From Deltaproteobacteria bacterium (GTDB lineage: Bacteria; Desulfobacterota; Desulfarculia; Adiutricales; Adiutricaceae), in the NCBI GenBank assembly GCA_031267005.1, contig JAIRZX010000547.1, positions 1-12,685 of the forward strand: DNA of 12,685 nt, in the 5' to 3' direction. Shown here one piece after another: positions 1 through 6,830 of the stretch (the first letter of the stretch is position 1; every line of letters starts with the position of its first letter). The notes below the pieces were generated by a model. That model made no database searches. It was not told the DNA's origin and saw only the letters and a program-made list of their open reading frames with translations. The translations under genes were made by a program, and so were the position numbers.

Positions 1-29
1 GTTTGGTCGTCAAAGCTAGCCCAATTCAT
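1..29 (-). CDS. 5' end of an unrecognised gene leaving the window
   Basis: On the minus strand an AAGGAG ribosome binding site lies about 5 nt before an ATG at 29-27, which opens nine codons reading MNWASFDDQ before the window ends. The same frame is open upstream to another ATG at 101-99 (MKGLTLEALL...), giving a 33-residue visible segment if that start is used, but no good ribosome binding site precedes it. The surrounding DNA is clearly less GC-rich than the rest of the window. Too little protein is visible to name a family. Confidence 0.45.
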
Positions 30-214
30 GCTATCTCCTTCGGTGTTAACGTCCTCAATTTTCAATATACAGAGGAGAGCTTCAAGAGTCAATCCCTTCA
101 TAGTTCTTTGTAGTGTTAAGCCATTTGAGTTTGGTGTGCCGACGCTCTCTTGGTTCCTTATACGGGTGTATTAGAGGGTGGGTTTTCGCAGCGGGTTCAA
201 CTCTTAAGTCTGTT

Positions 215-530
215 CTTTGGGCTTGGTCCTTGCCCTGGGCATGAGTCTTGGACTTGGTCCTGGCCTTGGCGTTGGACCTGGACCAGGACCTTGTCCTGGC
301 CATGGCTCTGGGCATGAGTCCTGGACCTGGACCAGGACCTTGTCCTGGCCATGGCTCTGGCTCTGGGCATGAGTCCTGGACCTGGAACTGGACCTTGTCC
401 TGGCCATGGCTCTGGGCATGAGTCCTGGGCTTGGGCCTGGGCCTGGCTTTGGCCATGGCTTTGGTCCTTAGTCTTGGTCCTGGCCTTGGCCTGTCTTTAG
501 CCCTGGCGTTGACTGTAGCCCTGTCCCAGA
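215..530. repeat. CTTGG/CCTGG-rich low-complexity minisatellite
   Basis: The tract is built from roughly 6-bp units of the type CTTGGN or CCTGGN. A longer unit anchored on GGGCATGAGTC recurs with ATGAG at 241, 314, 369 and 418, so the spacings are 73, 55 and 49 bp. They differ by multiples of six, as expected from gain and loss of hexamers. Open frames cross it on both strands (Gly-Leu-Ala-rich on plus, Pro-Gly-Gln-rich on minus) only because the repeat lacks stop codons. I see no other gene in the gap 102-607. Confidence 0.75.
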
Positions 531-607
531 TTCCGGCAAGGACGGACCAGGAGCGGGGGCTCCCGGTCTCAGCTCCAAGTCTCAACATGAGGCTTCAGCC
601 CCGGGCC

Positions 608-1477
608 TCAGCTCCAGGCGTCTTCCCTTTGCAAGGCGCTTATGGAGCACCAGTCCTTCCCCTCCCATCCCCTGGCGAGCGCCCTCAGGAACCGATCCTC
701 CAGGATGGAGGCGAAGGCCATTGGGGTGCGGGTGCGTCTGGCGGCCTCCTTCACGAGCGAGGCGTCCTTGGCGCCCAGGGCCACGGTGAATCCGGCGCCG
801 TCGAAGGCCCCCTTCAATATGAGGTTGCCGTAGGTCTTGACCGCCGGGGCGTCGAAAATGGTCCCGGACATCATCCCGAAGAAGGCCTCAGGGCTTACCC
901 CGTGGTTCTCGACGAGGGAGAAGGCCTCGGAGAGCGTCTCTATGAGCGACGCTATCATGAAGTTCCCCGCGAGCTTCACGGCGCACGCCGATCCCGGCTC
1001 GTCCCCGAAGTCCCAGATCTCCCCCATTGCGGGGAGGTAGGCCTTCACGGTTTTCTTGGCCGCAGACGGTCCCGACACGCACAGCTTGAGGGTCCCGGCG
1101 GCCGCCGCCTCCGGCCGCCCGAACACGGGGGAGCTCAGGTGGTGGACCTTCGCCTCTCTGGCCAGCGCCGCGGCCTCCAGGGCCGCCGGGACGCCCACGG
1201 TGGACAAAGAAACGTGCACGGCCCCAGGGGCCAGCATGGACAGGGTCTCGCGGTTCACTACCGCCTTCAGCGCCTCGTCGTCCGAGAGCATCGTGAAGAG
1301 GGCCCCGGCCCCAGAGAGGGCCTCGGGGAGGGAAGTGTGGACTTTGGCCCCCGCCTCCCTGAACGGCTGCGCCTTCGCCTGGTCGCGGTTGTAGAGGTCC
1401 AGGGGGAGCCCGGCGTCCAGGAGCCTCCTTGCCATGCCTGAGCCCATGCGGCCCAGCCCCACGAAAACATGCTTCAA
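608..1477 (-). CDS. NAD(P)-dependent beta-hydroxyacid dehydrogenase family oxidoreductase
   Basis: A 289-residue cytoplasmic oxidoreductase of the 6-phosphogluconate / 3-hydroxyisobutyrate dehydrogenase superfamily, at the usual length. The N-terminal Rossmann domain opens with GLGRMGSGMA (residues 7-16, the GxGxMG dinucleotide loop). YNR at 29-31 after the second strand suggests a preference for NADP(H). The substrate-binding region reads SSPVFGRPEAAAAGTL (115-130), the PVFGRP variant rather than the more usual PVSGG. The helical C-terminal domain carries KLAGN (168-172), containing the family's catalytic Lys and conserved Asn. The start is TTG, chosen because GGAGGAG precedes it by 6 nt and GLGRMG then falls at the normal distance from the N-terminus; the frame stays open upstream only through repeat DNA. 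The gene stands alone and diverges from the paralogue array. The exact substrate (glyoxylate, succinic semialdehyde, a hydroxyacid or an imine) cannot be read from the sequence. Confidence 0.93.
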   Translation of the reverse strand: MKHVFVGLGRMGSGMARRLLDAGLPLDLYNRDQAKAQPFREAGAKVHTSLPEALSGAGALFTMLSDDEALKAVVNRETLSMLAPGAVHVSLSTVGVPAALEAAALAREAKVHHLSSPVFGRPEAAAAGTLKLCVSGPSAAKKTVKAYLPAMGEIWDFGDEPGSACAVKLAGNFMIASLIETLSEAFSLVENHGVSPEAFFGMMSGTIFDAPAVKTYGNLILKGAFDGAGFTVALGAKDASLVKEAARRTRTPMAFASILEDRFLRALARGWEGKDWCSISALQREDAWS

Positions 1478-1483
1478 AACCAA

Positions 1484-1490
1484 CTCCTCC
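1484..1490 (-). promoter_or_regulatory. Strong ribosome binding site that fixes the TTG start
   Basis: GGAGGAG on the minus strand lies 6 nt before the TTG codon at 1477. It decides the start of the dehydrogenase against the much longer open frame that continues through the upstream repeats. Confidence 0.8.
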
Positions 1491-1528
1491 TGGGCTCTGG
1501 GGCCCCTTAACCGTTTGAAACGCCGAAT

Positions 1529-1551
1529 TCGGGGATCCTTAGAATCCCCGA
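1529..1551. promoter_or_regulatory. Inverted repeat in the dehydrogenase leader
   Basis: TCGGGGAT (1529-1536) and ATCCCCGA (1544-1551) form a perfect 8-bp stem with a 7-nt loop, about 50 nt upstream of the dehydrogenase start. Further ATCCCCG copies follow at about 1576-1590. The element could be an operator or a leader hairpin; no convincing -35/-10 pair was found beside it. Confidence 0.4.
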
Positions 1552-1628
1552 AAACCCAAATAACTATCATCCCTATCCCCGGATCCCCGATTACTTGAAC
1601 CCAGCCTGCAGCCGGGAAAGCTCCGATG

Positions 1629-1874
1629 CCGGGAGCCAAGGCCCCGATGGCAATGGCCGTGGGGCCTGCGGCAATAGCCAAGGTGCCTACGGCCACGGCC
1701 ATGGGCCCCCGGCAATAGCCAGTGCGCTGGCGGCCACGGCCATGGGCCTCCGGCAATAGCCAGTGCGCTGGCGGCCACGGCCATGGGCCCCCGGCAATAG
1801 CCAATGCGCTGGCGGCCACGGCAGTGGGCCCCCGGCAATAGCCAATGCGCTGGCGGCAACGACCGTGGGCCCAG
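1629..1874. repeat. 41-bp tandem repeat array
   Basis: Five units are clear, with GGCAATA at 1670, 1711, 1752, 1793 and 1834, exactly 41 bp apart. A degenerate sixth unit lies at about 1629-1669. Each unit contains GCCAGTGCGCTGGC (or the A-for-G variant), a short hairpin, and most contain GGCCATGGGCC. Because 41 is not a multiple of three, the open minus-strand frame through it changes register in every unit; this argues for non-coding repeat DNA. It sits upstream of the dehydrogenase. Confidence 0.9.
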
Positions 1875-2499
1875 CGGCAGCAGCGAAGGTTTCGGGGCGT
1901 CCCCCCTGCCTCCTCATGCGCAGCGTTAAGCGGGAAACGAGCTAACACCTGGCTCCGATTATACATGTGCGACCGCGCTCTTATCCAGGCACCCCCGGGG
2001 AAGCTTCAGGGCAAGCCTCCGGCGGCTTCCGGGCCGTCGGCGCCTGCCGTCCGGCTCCTTTCCCCGCGCCGGGCCCTGGCGCGACGCGTCCCCCCGCGCC
2101 GTTTCCTGCCGCGCCCCCCCTGCGCCGGGTCCTGAAGCGCCGCGTTCCCCCGTGCCCCGACCGCCTGGTCCCCGGATGCGCTTTTGAGCTTGACAAGCGC
2201 TCCGTGGCGCCGGATCCTTTAGCGGTACGGTCGCGCTCTCAGGTGCAAACGCTTCCCGGGCGGCAGTCCCGGAAACCTCCGCGGCCCCGGGCCCCCGGGG
2301 GGCGGGGCCGCCCGGGTCCCGCCCCCCGCGCGGCGTAACGCCTTCCAGTTTCCTACGGGACCCTTAGCGGTCCACACGCCCGCCTTTCCCGGTGGGCTGG
2401 GGGGACCGCCTGCCTGCCGCCCTGCGGAAGGTACCGTCTGCCTGCCGCCCGGCTGGGGGCCAAGACGTGCCGCCGGAGGCCGTAATGTTAGGAGTTGGC
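1875..2499. other. Gene-free GC-rich stretch before the paralogue array
   Basis: No gene can be supported here; the long frames lack ribosome binding sites and have low-complexity Pro/Arg/Ala composition. The stretch holds degenerate C-rich repeats at about 2062-2150 and an imperfect direct repeat of 18 bp (2405-2422 and 2433-2450, containing CTGCCTGCCGCCC). It also contains a TTGACA at 2190-2195 flanked by GCGCTT/AAGCGC, but no good -10 element follows. Promoters of gene A should lie in this interval. Confidence 0.6.
2281..2311. other. Very GC-rich hairpin
   Basis: GCGGCCCCG (2281-2289) pairs perfectly with CGGGGCCGC (2303-2311), and the C-run and G-run between them extend the fold. No T-tract follows, so a classic intrinsic terminator is not supported. 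Confidence 0.5.
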
Positions 2500-3309
2500 A
2501 TGCGCAAACTGACTTTCGCGGCGGCGATCGCCGCCGCCATCGCGTTGTCCCAGGCCGGTCCCCTGTCCGCCCAGTGGATAGAGCCCGAGGAAGGCACCTT
2601 CTTCGCCAAAGCCGCCCGGCCCGAGGGCCTGAGCCCGGTTGCCTCCCAGGAGTCCGTGACCGCCGGGAACTGCCCCCAGTCGGCGTTCCCCGTCAGGGCG
2701 TCGTACCCCCAGGGCTTCGACGGGGGGGGGCCGGTGGATCAGGCAGTCAAGGCGAAGGCGGGCGAGTTCTTCTCCAACGCCGTGAAGGAGGCTGAGGATT
2801 TCCTGAAGGGGCTTGAGACCTGCGTCGCCCTCGAGTACCTCGAGTACGACCTCGCGAGCGGCCCCTTCAAGCCGTCCTCCAAGGCGTTCAGCGTGCTCTT
2901 CCTGTGGAACGTCAACACGGGCGGGGCGCACCCCTCCTTCGGGTACGCGTCCATGAACCTCGGCCCCGACGGCAGGGAGCTCACCGCGGCCGGCCTTTTC
3001 GCCGATCCGGCCAAGTCCCTTCCGCTCCTTTGGGCCCGGATAGTGAAGGACACCTGCACGGGCGGCCACGAGACCGCGCCCAGCTACTACGGGAGCCCCG
3101 AATGCCCGGGGGCCGCCGCGACCCTGCCCTCCCAGCTCGCGCCGGACGCCACCCTGGACGGCATGGGGCACGCGGTGCTGACCTCGCTGGGAATCACTTT
3201 CAACCTCGATCCCTACGACGGCTGGTCATGGGCGGAGGGCCCGGTCAACCTCGACATCCCCAAGGACGATCTCGTAGCGATGGGCGCCTCCCCCGAGCTG
3301 TGGGAATAA
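2500..3309 (+). CDS. Paralogue A: exported DUF3298/RsiV-like protein
   Basis: 269 residues. The start at 2500 follows TAGGAG by 5 nt and gives a normal signal peptide (MRKLTFAAAIAAAIALSQA...), likely cut after LSA at about residue 24; an in-frame ATG at 2485 has no such spacing. The mature protein shows YPQGFDGGGPVDQAVKAKA (69-87), SVLF...NTGGAHPSFGYASMNL (131-154), AGLFADP, and C-terminal LDPYDGWSWAEG...LDIPKDDLVAMGASPELWE. This order resembles the DUF3298 domain (YP strand, GGAH, a Gly-Lys/Arg turn, DLF, then a late strand pair). Four Cys lie at 58, 108, 186 and 202, matching all other family members. It is the first gene of the array, and its stop lies 3 bp before B, so A and B are probably co-translated. 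Function is unknown; the protein should act in the periplasm or at the surface. Confidence 0.88.
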   Translation: MRKLTFAAAIAAAIALSQAGPLSAQWIEPEEGTFFAKAARPEGLSPVASQESVTAGNCPQSAFPVRASYPQGFDGGGPVDQAVKAKAGEFFSNAVKEAEDFLKGLETCVALEYLEYDLASGPFKPSSKAFSVLFLWNVNTGGAHPSFGYASMNLGPDGRELTAAGLFADPAKSLPLLWARIVKDTCTGGHETAPSYYGSPECPGAAATLPSQLAPDATLDGMGHAVLTSLGITFNLDPYDGWSWAEGPVNLDIPKDDLVAMGASPELWE

Positions 3310-3312
3310 CCG

Positions 3313-4473
3313 ATGACGGCTCATCCCCCCCCTCCACCTCCGCCGCACGGGCCCGCCCATGACCCCGGAGCCGCCGGGCTTTTGGCGGCCTGCCAGCCGC
3401 CCCGCCTGCGGAAGGGTTATGCGGAAGGCCTTTTATACCCGATGGTGTTCTTCGCCACCTTAACGGGGGCTTTAATTGTTCTGATCATCCTTTGGGTTGC
3501 CGAGCCCATACCGCCCTGGCTCAGGGACGAGGTTCTCGCTGCCCGGGCCGCTTCGGGGGGCGCTTCCGCCCCGCCCGGCGCCCCCGTTGCCACCGCCCCG
3601 GGCGGCCCCGGGCCCCGCTCTCCAGCTCCAGGCGCGCCCGCTCCCGGCGGCTTCGCCAGCGTCAGGCTCGAGGCGGATTTGGCCGGGCCGGGCTGCCCGG
3701 GGACCCCGTACCGGATCAAGGTGTCCTACCCCCAGGGCTTCGACGGCGGGGGTCCGGTGGATTCGGTCGTGGAGGCACGGGCCGGGGAGTTCTTCGCCGA
3801 CGCCAGGAGGAGGGGTGGCGAGCTCGTCAGCTGGCCGGCGGACTGCGACGCGCTGGCGAACAGCTTCTTCAGCATCAAGGGAACCGCCACCCCGTCCCAC
3901 CCGGGGGGCCCCGGCAGTTCCGCCGGAAGCCCCGATACCCCCGGAACCGCCGGAAGCCCCGATGCCCCCGGGACCACCGGAAGCGCCGGGACCACCGGTA
4001 CCCCCTCCGGGAGCCCCCCCCAGGGCTTTTCCCCGGCCGTTTCCAAGGCGAGTTCCGTGCTGTTCGAATGGGAGGCCTATTACGGAGGGGCGCACTCGGT
4101 TTTCGGCTACGTCTCCTTGAACCTGCGGCCCGACGGCAAGGAGCTCGCGGCCTCCGACCTCTTCGGCGACCCCTCCGTTTCCATCCCCCACTTCTGGGCC
4201 AAGATCTTCCGGGAGGGCTGCTCCGGCGGGAAAGCGTCGGCCCCCAGCTTCTACGGGAGCCCCGTATGCTCGGACGCCGTCCCGCCGCTCCCTTACATGC
4301 TCACCCCTGACGCCACACTGGACGGCATGGGGCACGCGCTTTTGACGCCGCAGGGCCTCACCGTAAGCCTGGACCCCTACGAAGCCTGGTCCTGGGCGGA
4401 AGGCCAGTTCGTCCTGGAAATCTCCAAGGAGGACTTGGCCGGGATGGGGGCCGACACCGGGTTCTGGCAGTAG
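3313..4473 (+). CDS. Paralogue B: membrane-anchored DUF3298-like protein with Gly/Ser/Pro insert
   Basis: 386 residues, the longest family member. It has no cleavable signal peptide. A Pro-rich tail (1-30) and a basic RLRK (31-34) precede one membrane segment at about 45-63 (FFATLTGALIVLIILWVA), predicting a cytoplasmic N-terminus and an exported C-terminal domain. A Pro/Ala/Gly linker (about 80-115) leads to the conserved domain: YPQGFDGGGPVD (139-150), YYGGAHSVFGYVSLNL (256-271), SDLFGDP, LDPYEAWSWAEG. The four family Cys are at 128, 178, 303 and 319. A GSPDTPGT-type low-complexity insert (about 194-237) replaces a short loop of the other paralogues. The start at 3313 lies 3 bp after A's stop with only a weak GGGAA site; ATG 3442, just before the membrane segment, is the alternative. 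The layout (short cytoplasmic tail, one helix, outer DUF3298) recalls RsiV, but no anti-sigma domain is recognisable. Confidence 0.82.
   Translation: MTAHPPPPPPPHGPAHDPGAAGLLAACQPPRLRKGYAEGLLYPMVFFATLTGALIVLIILWVAEPIPPWLRDEVLAARAASGGASAPPGAPVATAPGGPGPRSPAPGAPAPGGFASVRLEADLAGPGCPGTPYRIKVSYPQGFDGGGPVDSVVEARAGEFFADARRRGGELVSWPADCDALANSFFSIKGTATPSHPGGPGSSAGSPDTPGTAGSPDAPGTTGSAGTTGTPSGSPPQGFSPAVSKASSVLFEWEAYYGGAHSVFGYVSLNLRPDGKELAASDLFGDPSVSIPHFWAKIFREGCSGGKASAPSFYGSPVCSDAVPPLPYMLTPDATLDGMGHALLTPQGLTVSLDPYEAWSWAEGQFVLEISKEDLAGMGADTGFWQ
3925..3996 (+). repeat. 27-bp coding tandem repeat inside gene B
   Basis: Two 27-bp units (3925-3951 and 3952-3978) and a shortened 18-bp unit (3979-3996) encode GSPDTPGTA, GSPDAPGTT and GSAGTT. 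The 9-codon period keeps the frame, so copy number could vary without breaking the gene. Confidence 0.8.
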
Positions 4474-4535
4474 GGCCGGAAGCCCCCGGCGCTTCAGCTG
4501 CCCGCGCTGGCCGCCGCTGACCTCCCCGCCGCCGC

Positions 4536-4581
4536 CCTCCCCGCCGCGGCGGGCCGACCGAGGCCCCGCGCGGCGGGGAGG
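4536..4581. terminator. 13-bp inverted repeat between B and C
   Basis: CCTCCCCGCCGCG (4536-4548) is perfectly complementary to CGCGGCGGGGAGG (4569-4581), with a 20-nt loop. A second partial left arm, CCTCCCCGCCGC, lies at 4521-4532. It stands 62 bp after the stop of B. The missing T-tract makes terminator function uncertain; an mRNA-stabilising hairpin is equally possible. Confidence 0.4.
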
Positions 4582-4642
4582 CGTCCTCGCCGCAATCACG
4601 CGGTACGTTTTCCGCCGCAAGGCCCCGGGACAAGGAGACAAA

Positions 4643-5476
4643 ATGCGATACGTGGCTTCAGCCTCCCAGTTCGCGGCCGCGGCCCTCTCGGCCGCGCTTC
4701 CCCTGGTTTTCTGGAGCGGCGTGCTCTCGGCCCAGTGGATGGAGGTCGACGCCCAGAGCTTCCTCGGCAGGGCCGATCGGTCCGGGGCCCTACTGGCCGT
4801 GAAGGCCGAGGCGCTCTCCTATTCCAAAAGCTGCCCGAAGGCCTTCTTCCGCTCGACGGTAGTCTACCCCCAGGGCTTCGACGACGGCGGCCCGGTAGAT
4901 CGGGCCGTAAAGGCGAAAGCTGACGAGTACTACAGGGACGGCTCGGGCCAGGAGTCTTTCATGGACCAGGAGTACGAGATCCGCCAGGACTGCGAGAGCC
5001 TGGAAGATACGTACTACAATAACGTCCAAAGTTCGCCGTACCGCGTCTCCCCAAAAATCGTTTCCGTGCTGTTCCTGACCGATTCATACACCGGCGGGGC
5101 CCACATGCAATTGATAACGGAGGTCATGAACCTCGTCCCCGACGGGCGGCCCGTGCTCGTTTCCGATCTCTTCCCGAACCAGGCCAGATCCCTGCAGCTC
5201 TTCTGGGAGAGGATAGCGAGGGACGCCTGCGTCGGCCGCGATACAGTGCCCAACTTCTACGGCGGGGCCGCGTGCGGGACATCGCCGCCGCTCCCCGAGC
5301 CCCTTCAGCCAGGCGGGGGCGCCCTGGAAGGCCTGGGCGGTGCTCTCCTGACTCAGCTGGGTCTCACGATCAACCTGGATCCCGACATGGCATGGTCCTT
5401 CGCCGAAGGCGAGCTGACCTTGGACATCCCCAAAAACGACCTCATCGCCATGGGCGCTTCCCCCGAACTCTGGTAG
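4643..5476 (+). CDS. Paralogue C: exported DUF3298-like protein
   Basis: 277 residues, with AAGGAG about 5 nt before the ATG. The signal peptide (about 1-30) ends in VLSA before QWMEVDAQSF. The mature protein contains SYSKSCPKAFF (59-69), YPQGFDDGGPVDRAVKAKAD (75-94), an acidic QESFMDQEYEIRQDC segment, SVLFLTDSYTGGAHMQ (141-156), SDLFPNQARSLQLFWER and C-terminal LDIPKNDLIAMGASPELW. Cys are at 64, 117, 196 and 211. It is the closest relative of E through the centre (GGAHMQ, EVMNL, DGRPVLVSDLFPN), but shares DDGGPVDRAVKAKAD with G. The usual LDPY is LDPD here. The signal peptide differs from those of E, F and G, so C is likely the older copy of this subgroup. Molecular function is unknown. Confidence 0.9.
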   Translation: MRYVASASQFAAAALSAALPLVFWSGVLSAQWMEVDAQSFLGRADRSGALLAVKAEALSYSKSCPKAFFRSTVVYPQGFDDGGPVDRAVKAKADEYYRDGSGQESFMDQEYEIRQDCESLEDTYYNNVQSSPYRVSPKIVSVLFLTDSYTGGAHMQLITEVMNLVPDGRPVLVSDLFPNQARSLQLFWERIARDACVGRDTVPNFYGGAACGTSPPLPEPLQPGGGALEGLGGALLTQLGLTINLDPDMAWSFAEGELTLDIPKNDLIAMGASPELW

Positions 5477-5515
5477 CGGGGGCGGCCAAAGGTCCTCATT
5501 CAGAGGGAGGCCCGA

Positions 5516-5647
5516 ATGACCGAAGCCCTCAAGCCCTCAAGACCTCGAGCCATCGAACCCTCAAGCATCAGATCCTCAAGTCCTGGATTCCTGCACGTCC
5601 AAGCCGGTTTCCAGGCACCCCGGCGCATGAACACGCGCGTTGCATAG
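5516..5647 (+). CDS. Possible 43-residue small protein
   Basis: AGGGAGG lies 5 nt before an ATG that opens 43 codons (MTEALKPSRPRAIEPSS...), ending at TAG. The product is rich in Ser, Pro and Arg and has no recognisable domain. It is partly encoded by the CCTCAAG repeats, so the open frame may be accidental. Support is only the well-placed ribosome binding site in the gap between C and D; it could act as a leader ORF for D, whose own ribosome binding site is poor. Confidence 0.25.
   Translation: MTEALKPSRPRAIEPSSIRSSSPGFLHVQAGFQAPRRMNTRVA
5525..5582. repeat. CCTCAAG short repeats
   Basis: CCTCAAG or close variants (CCTCGAG, CCATCGAA) occur about six times with 8-11 bp spacing. The cluster is confined to the spacer between C and D. 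Confidence 0.55.
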
Positions 5648-5739
5648 CGTATGCCCCGGGCCCGGTCGCGCGGGAAATCGTTTTAGGCAAGGCAACGTGC
5701 CGCCGGGCCCGCAGCCGGCCCAAAGAAATGGCAACAACC

Positions 5740-6594
5740 ATGCGGTTTTCGGCATCCGCCGCGGCCACGGCGGCCGCGGCAGTCTCCATCGCGCTTTCGG
5801 CGGCCTTCTGGGGCGGCGCGGCCTCGGCCCAGTCGATGGGCGACGGCGGGGCCTCGATGCTCGGCAGTCCCGGCAGGAGCGCGGGGTTCCGGGACGCTTC
5901 CGCCTCGGGGCGGGTCCCTTACAGGCGGTGCCGCGGAGAGTTCTACCCCGTCAGGGTAGTCTATCCCCAGGGCTTCGACGGCGGGGGCCCGGTCGACAGG
6001 GCCGTCAGGGCTTGGGCCGAGGCGTACGTAGCCGAGGCCAGGGCGACGGCCCCGGAAAACATGGATGCGTACGAGGAGTCCCACCGCGAGAATCAAGGGG
6101 GTTGCGGCGGGTTGAGCGAGCGCTACTACGACGTGGCGACGGGTTCCCCGCACCGGGTCTCCTCCAGGGCCGCCTCCGTCCTCTTCAGTTACGAGACGGA
6201 TTTCGGGGGCATCCATCCGGCCATGGGCTTCGTGGCCTTGAACCTGGCCTCCGACGGGCGCGAACTCGCCGTGAGGGACCTCTTCCCCGATCCCGCCGGA
6301 TCCCTCCCGCTCCTCTGGGCCCGGATCTTCAGGGATACCTGTAGGGGCCACGACACCGCCCCCAGCCTCTACGGGAGCCCGAGCTGCTCGCGCGGCGTCC
6401 CGCCGCTCCCGGAAGTGCTCTCCAAGGCCGTCAAGCTGGAAGGCCTGGGAAACGCCTACCTGACCGGGCGGGGGCTTTCGATGTCCCTGAACCCCTACGA
6501 CGGCTGGTCCTTCGCGGAAGGGGGGGCGCAGCTGGACTTCAGCAGGAACGATCTTGCAGCCATGGGCGCCGCCCCCGGGCTCTGGGGGCGGTAA
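5740..6594 (+). CDS. Paralogue D: exported DUF3298-like protein, divergent
   Basis: 284 residues from ATG 5740, chosen because MRFSASAAATAAAAVSIALS aligns with the MRFPxS starts of E, F and G; ATG 5728, four codons earlier, is the alternative. Neither has a good ribosome binding site (only AAAGAA), unlike every other paralogue. The signal peptide ends near ASA (30). The region before the first Cys is different (SMGDGGASMLGSPGRSAGF). Conserved parts are YPQGFDGGGPVDRAVRAWAE (75-94), SVLFSYETDFGGIHPAMGFVALNL (146-169), RDLFPDPAGSLPLLWARIFRDTC and LNPYDGWSFAEG. GGAH is GGIH, so the His is kept. Cys are at 64, 122, 201 and 216. The C-terminus is extended by Gly-Arg after the conserved Trp. In the GSLPLLWARI and YGSP regions it resembles A more than C. 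Confidence 0.85.
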   Translation: MRFSASAAATAAAAVSIALSAAFWGGAASAQSMGDGGASMLGSPGRSAGFRDASASGRVPYRRCRGEFYPVRVVYPQGFDGGGPVDRAVRAWAEAYVAEARATAPENMDAYEESHRENQGGCGGLSERYYDVATGSPHRVSSRAASVLFSYETDFGGIHPAMGFVALNLASDGRELAVRDLFPDPAGSLPLLWARIFRDTCRGHDTAPSLYGSPSCSRGVPPLPEVLSKAVKLEGLGNAYLTGRGLSMSLNPYDGWSFAEGGAQLDFSRNDLAAMGAAPGLWGR

Positions 6595-6633
6595 TGTCCC
6601 CGGACCGGTCTTCCGTACGGGCCCTGCGGGCCC

Positions 6634-6659
6634 CGGCCCCCCGCCGCCTTACGGGGCCG
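6634..6659. other. GC-rich hairpin after gene D
   Basis: CGGCCCC (6634-6640) pairs with GGGGCCG (6653-6659). A neighbouring GGGCCC-TGC-GGGCCC lies at 6619-6633. They stand about 25-40 bp after the stop of D and may protect or end its transcript; there is no T-tract. Confidence 0.35.
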
Positions 6660-6791
6660 CCCGGGCCCGCCAGTGGGTCGGTCGGGCCGCTTCCTCGCCA
6701 GGGCCGCTTCCTTAAGGCCGGCCCAACGCAGAGGAAAATTCGGCCCCGCGCGGCGGCTCTTTTAGACCCTGCCCCGGGCCGCAATGCCCCA

Positions 6792-6830
6792 GCCCGGGGC
6801 GCCCGCAAAGGAAAAGAAGAAGGAGAGAAA
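6792..6830 (+). promoter_or_regulatory. Conserved leader and ribosome binding site, copy 1 (gene E)
   Basis: A block of about 39 bp beginning GCCCGGGGCGCCC, continuing through an A-rich GGAAAAGAAGAAGGAG and ending at the ATG of E. It recurs almost unchanged before F and G. AGGAG lies 5 nt from the start codon. Confidence 0.75.

Noticed and set aside
431..1441. Long plus-strand frame opposite the dehydrogenase
   Set aside because: It begins in the CTTGG repeat and is antisense to a well-supported gene; its length follows from high GC content.
1629..1874. CRISPR array
   Set aside because: The units are contiguous 41-bp tandem copies with no unique spacers.
1478..1966. N-terminal extension of the dehydrogenase to 452 residues
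   Set aside because: The extension is translated 41-bp repeat DNA; a TTG with GGAGGAG gives a normal family N-terminus at 1477.
2190..2218. Sigma-70-like promoter with TTGACA
   Set aside because: The best -10 at 17-18 bp matches poorly (GATCCT), and the site is about 300 bp from gene A.
3379..3395. Lipobox-like LAAC at residues 24-27 of B
   Set aside because: It is preceded by a Pro-rich hydrophilic stretch rather than a hydrophobic signal segment, and the membrane helix comes later.
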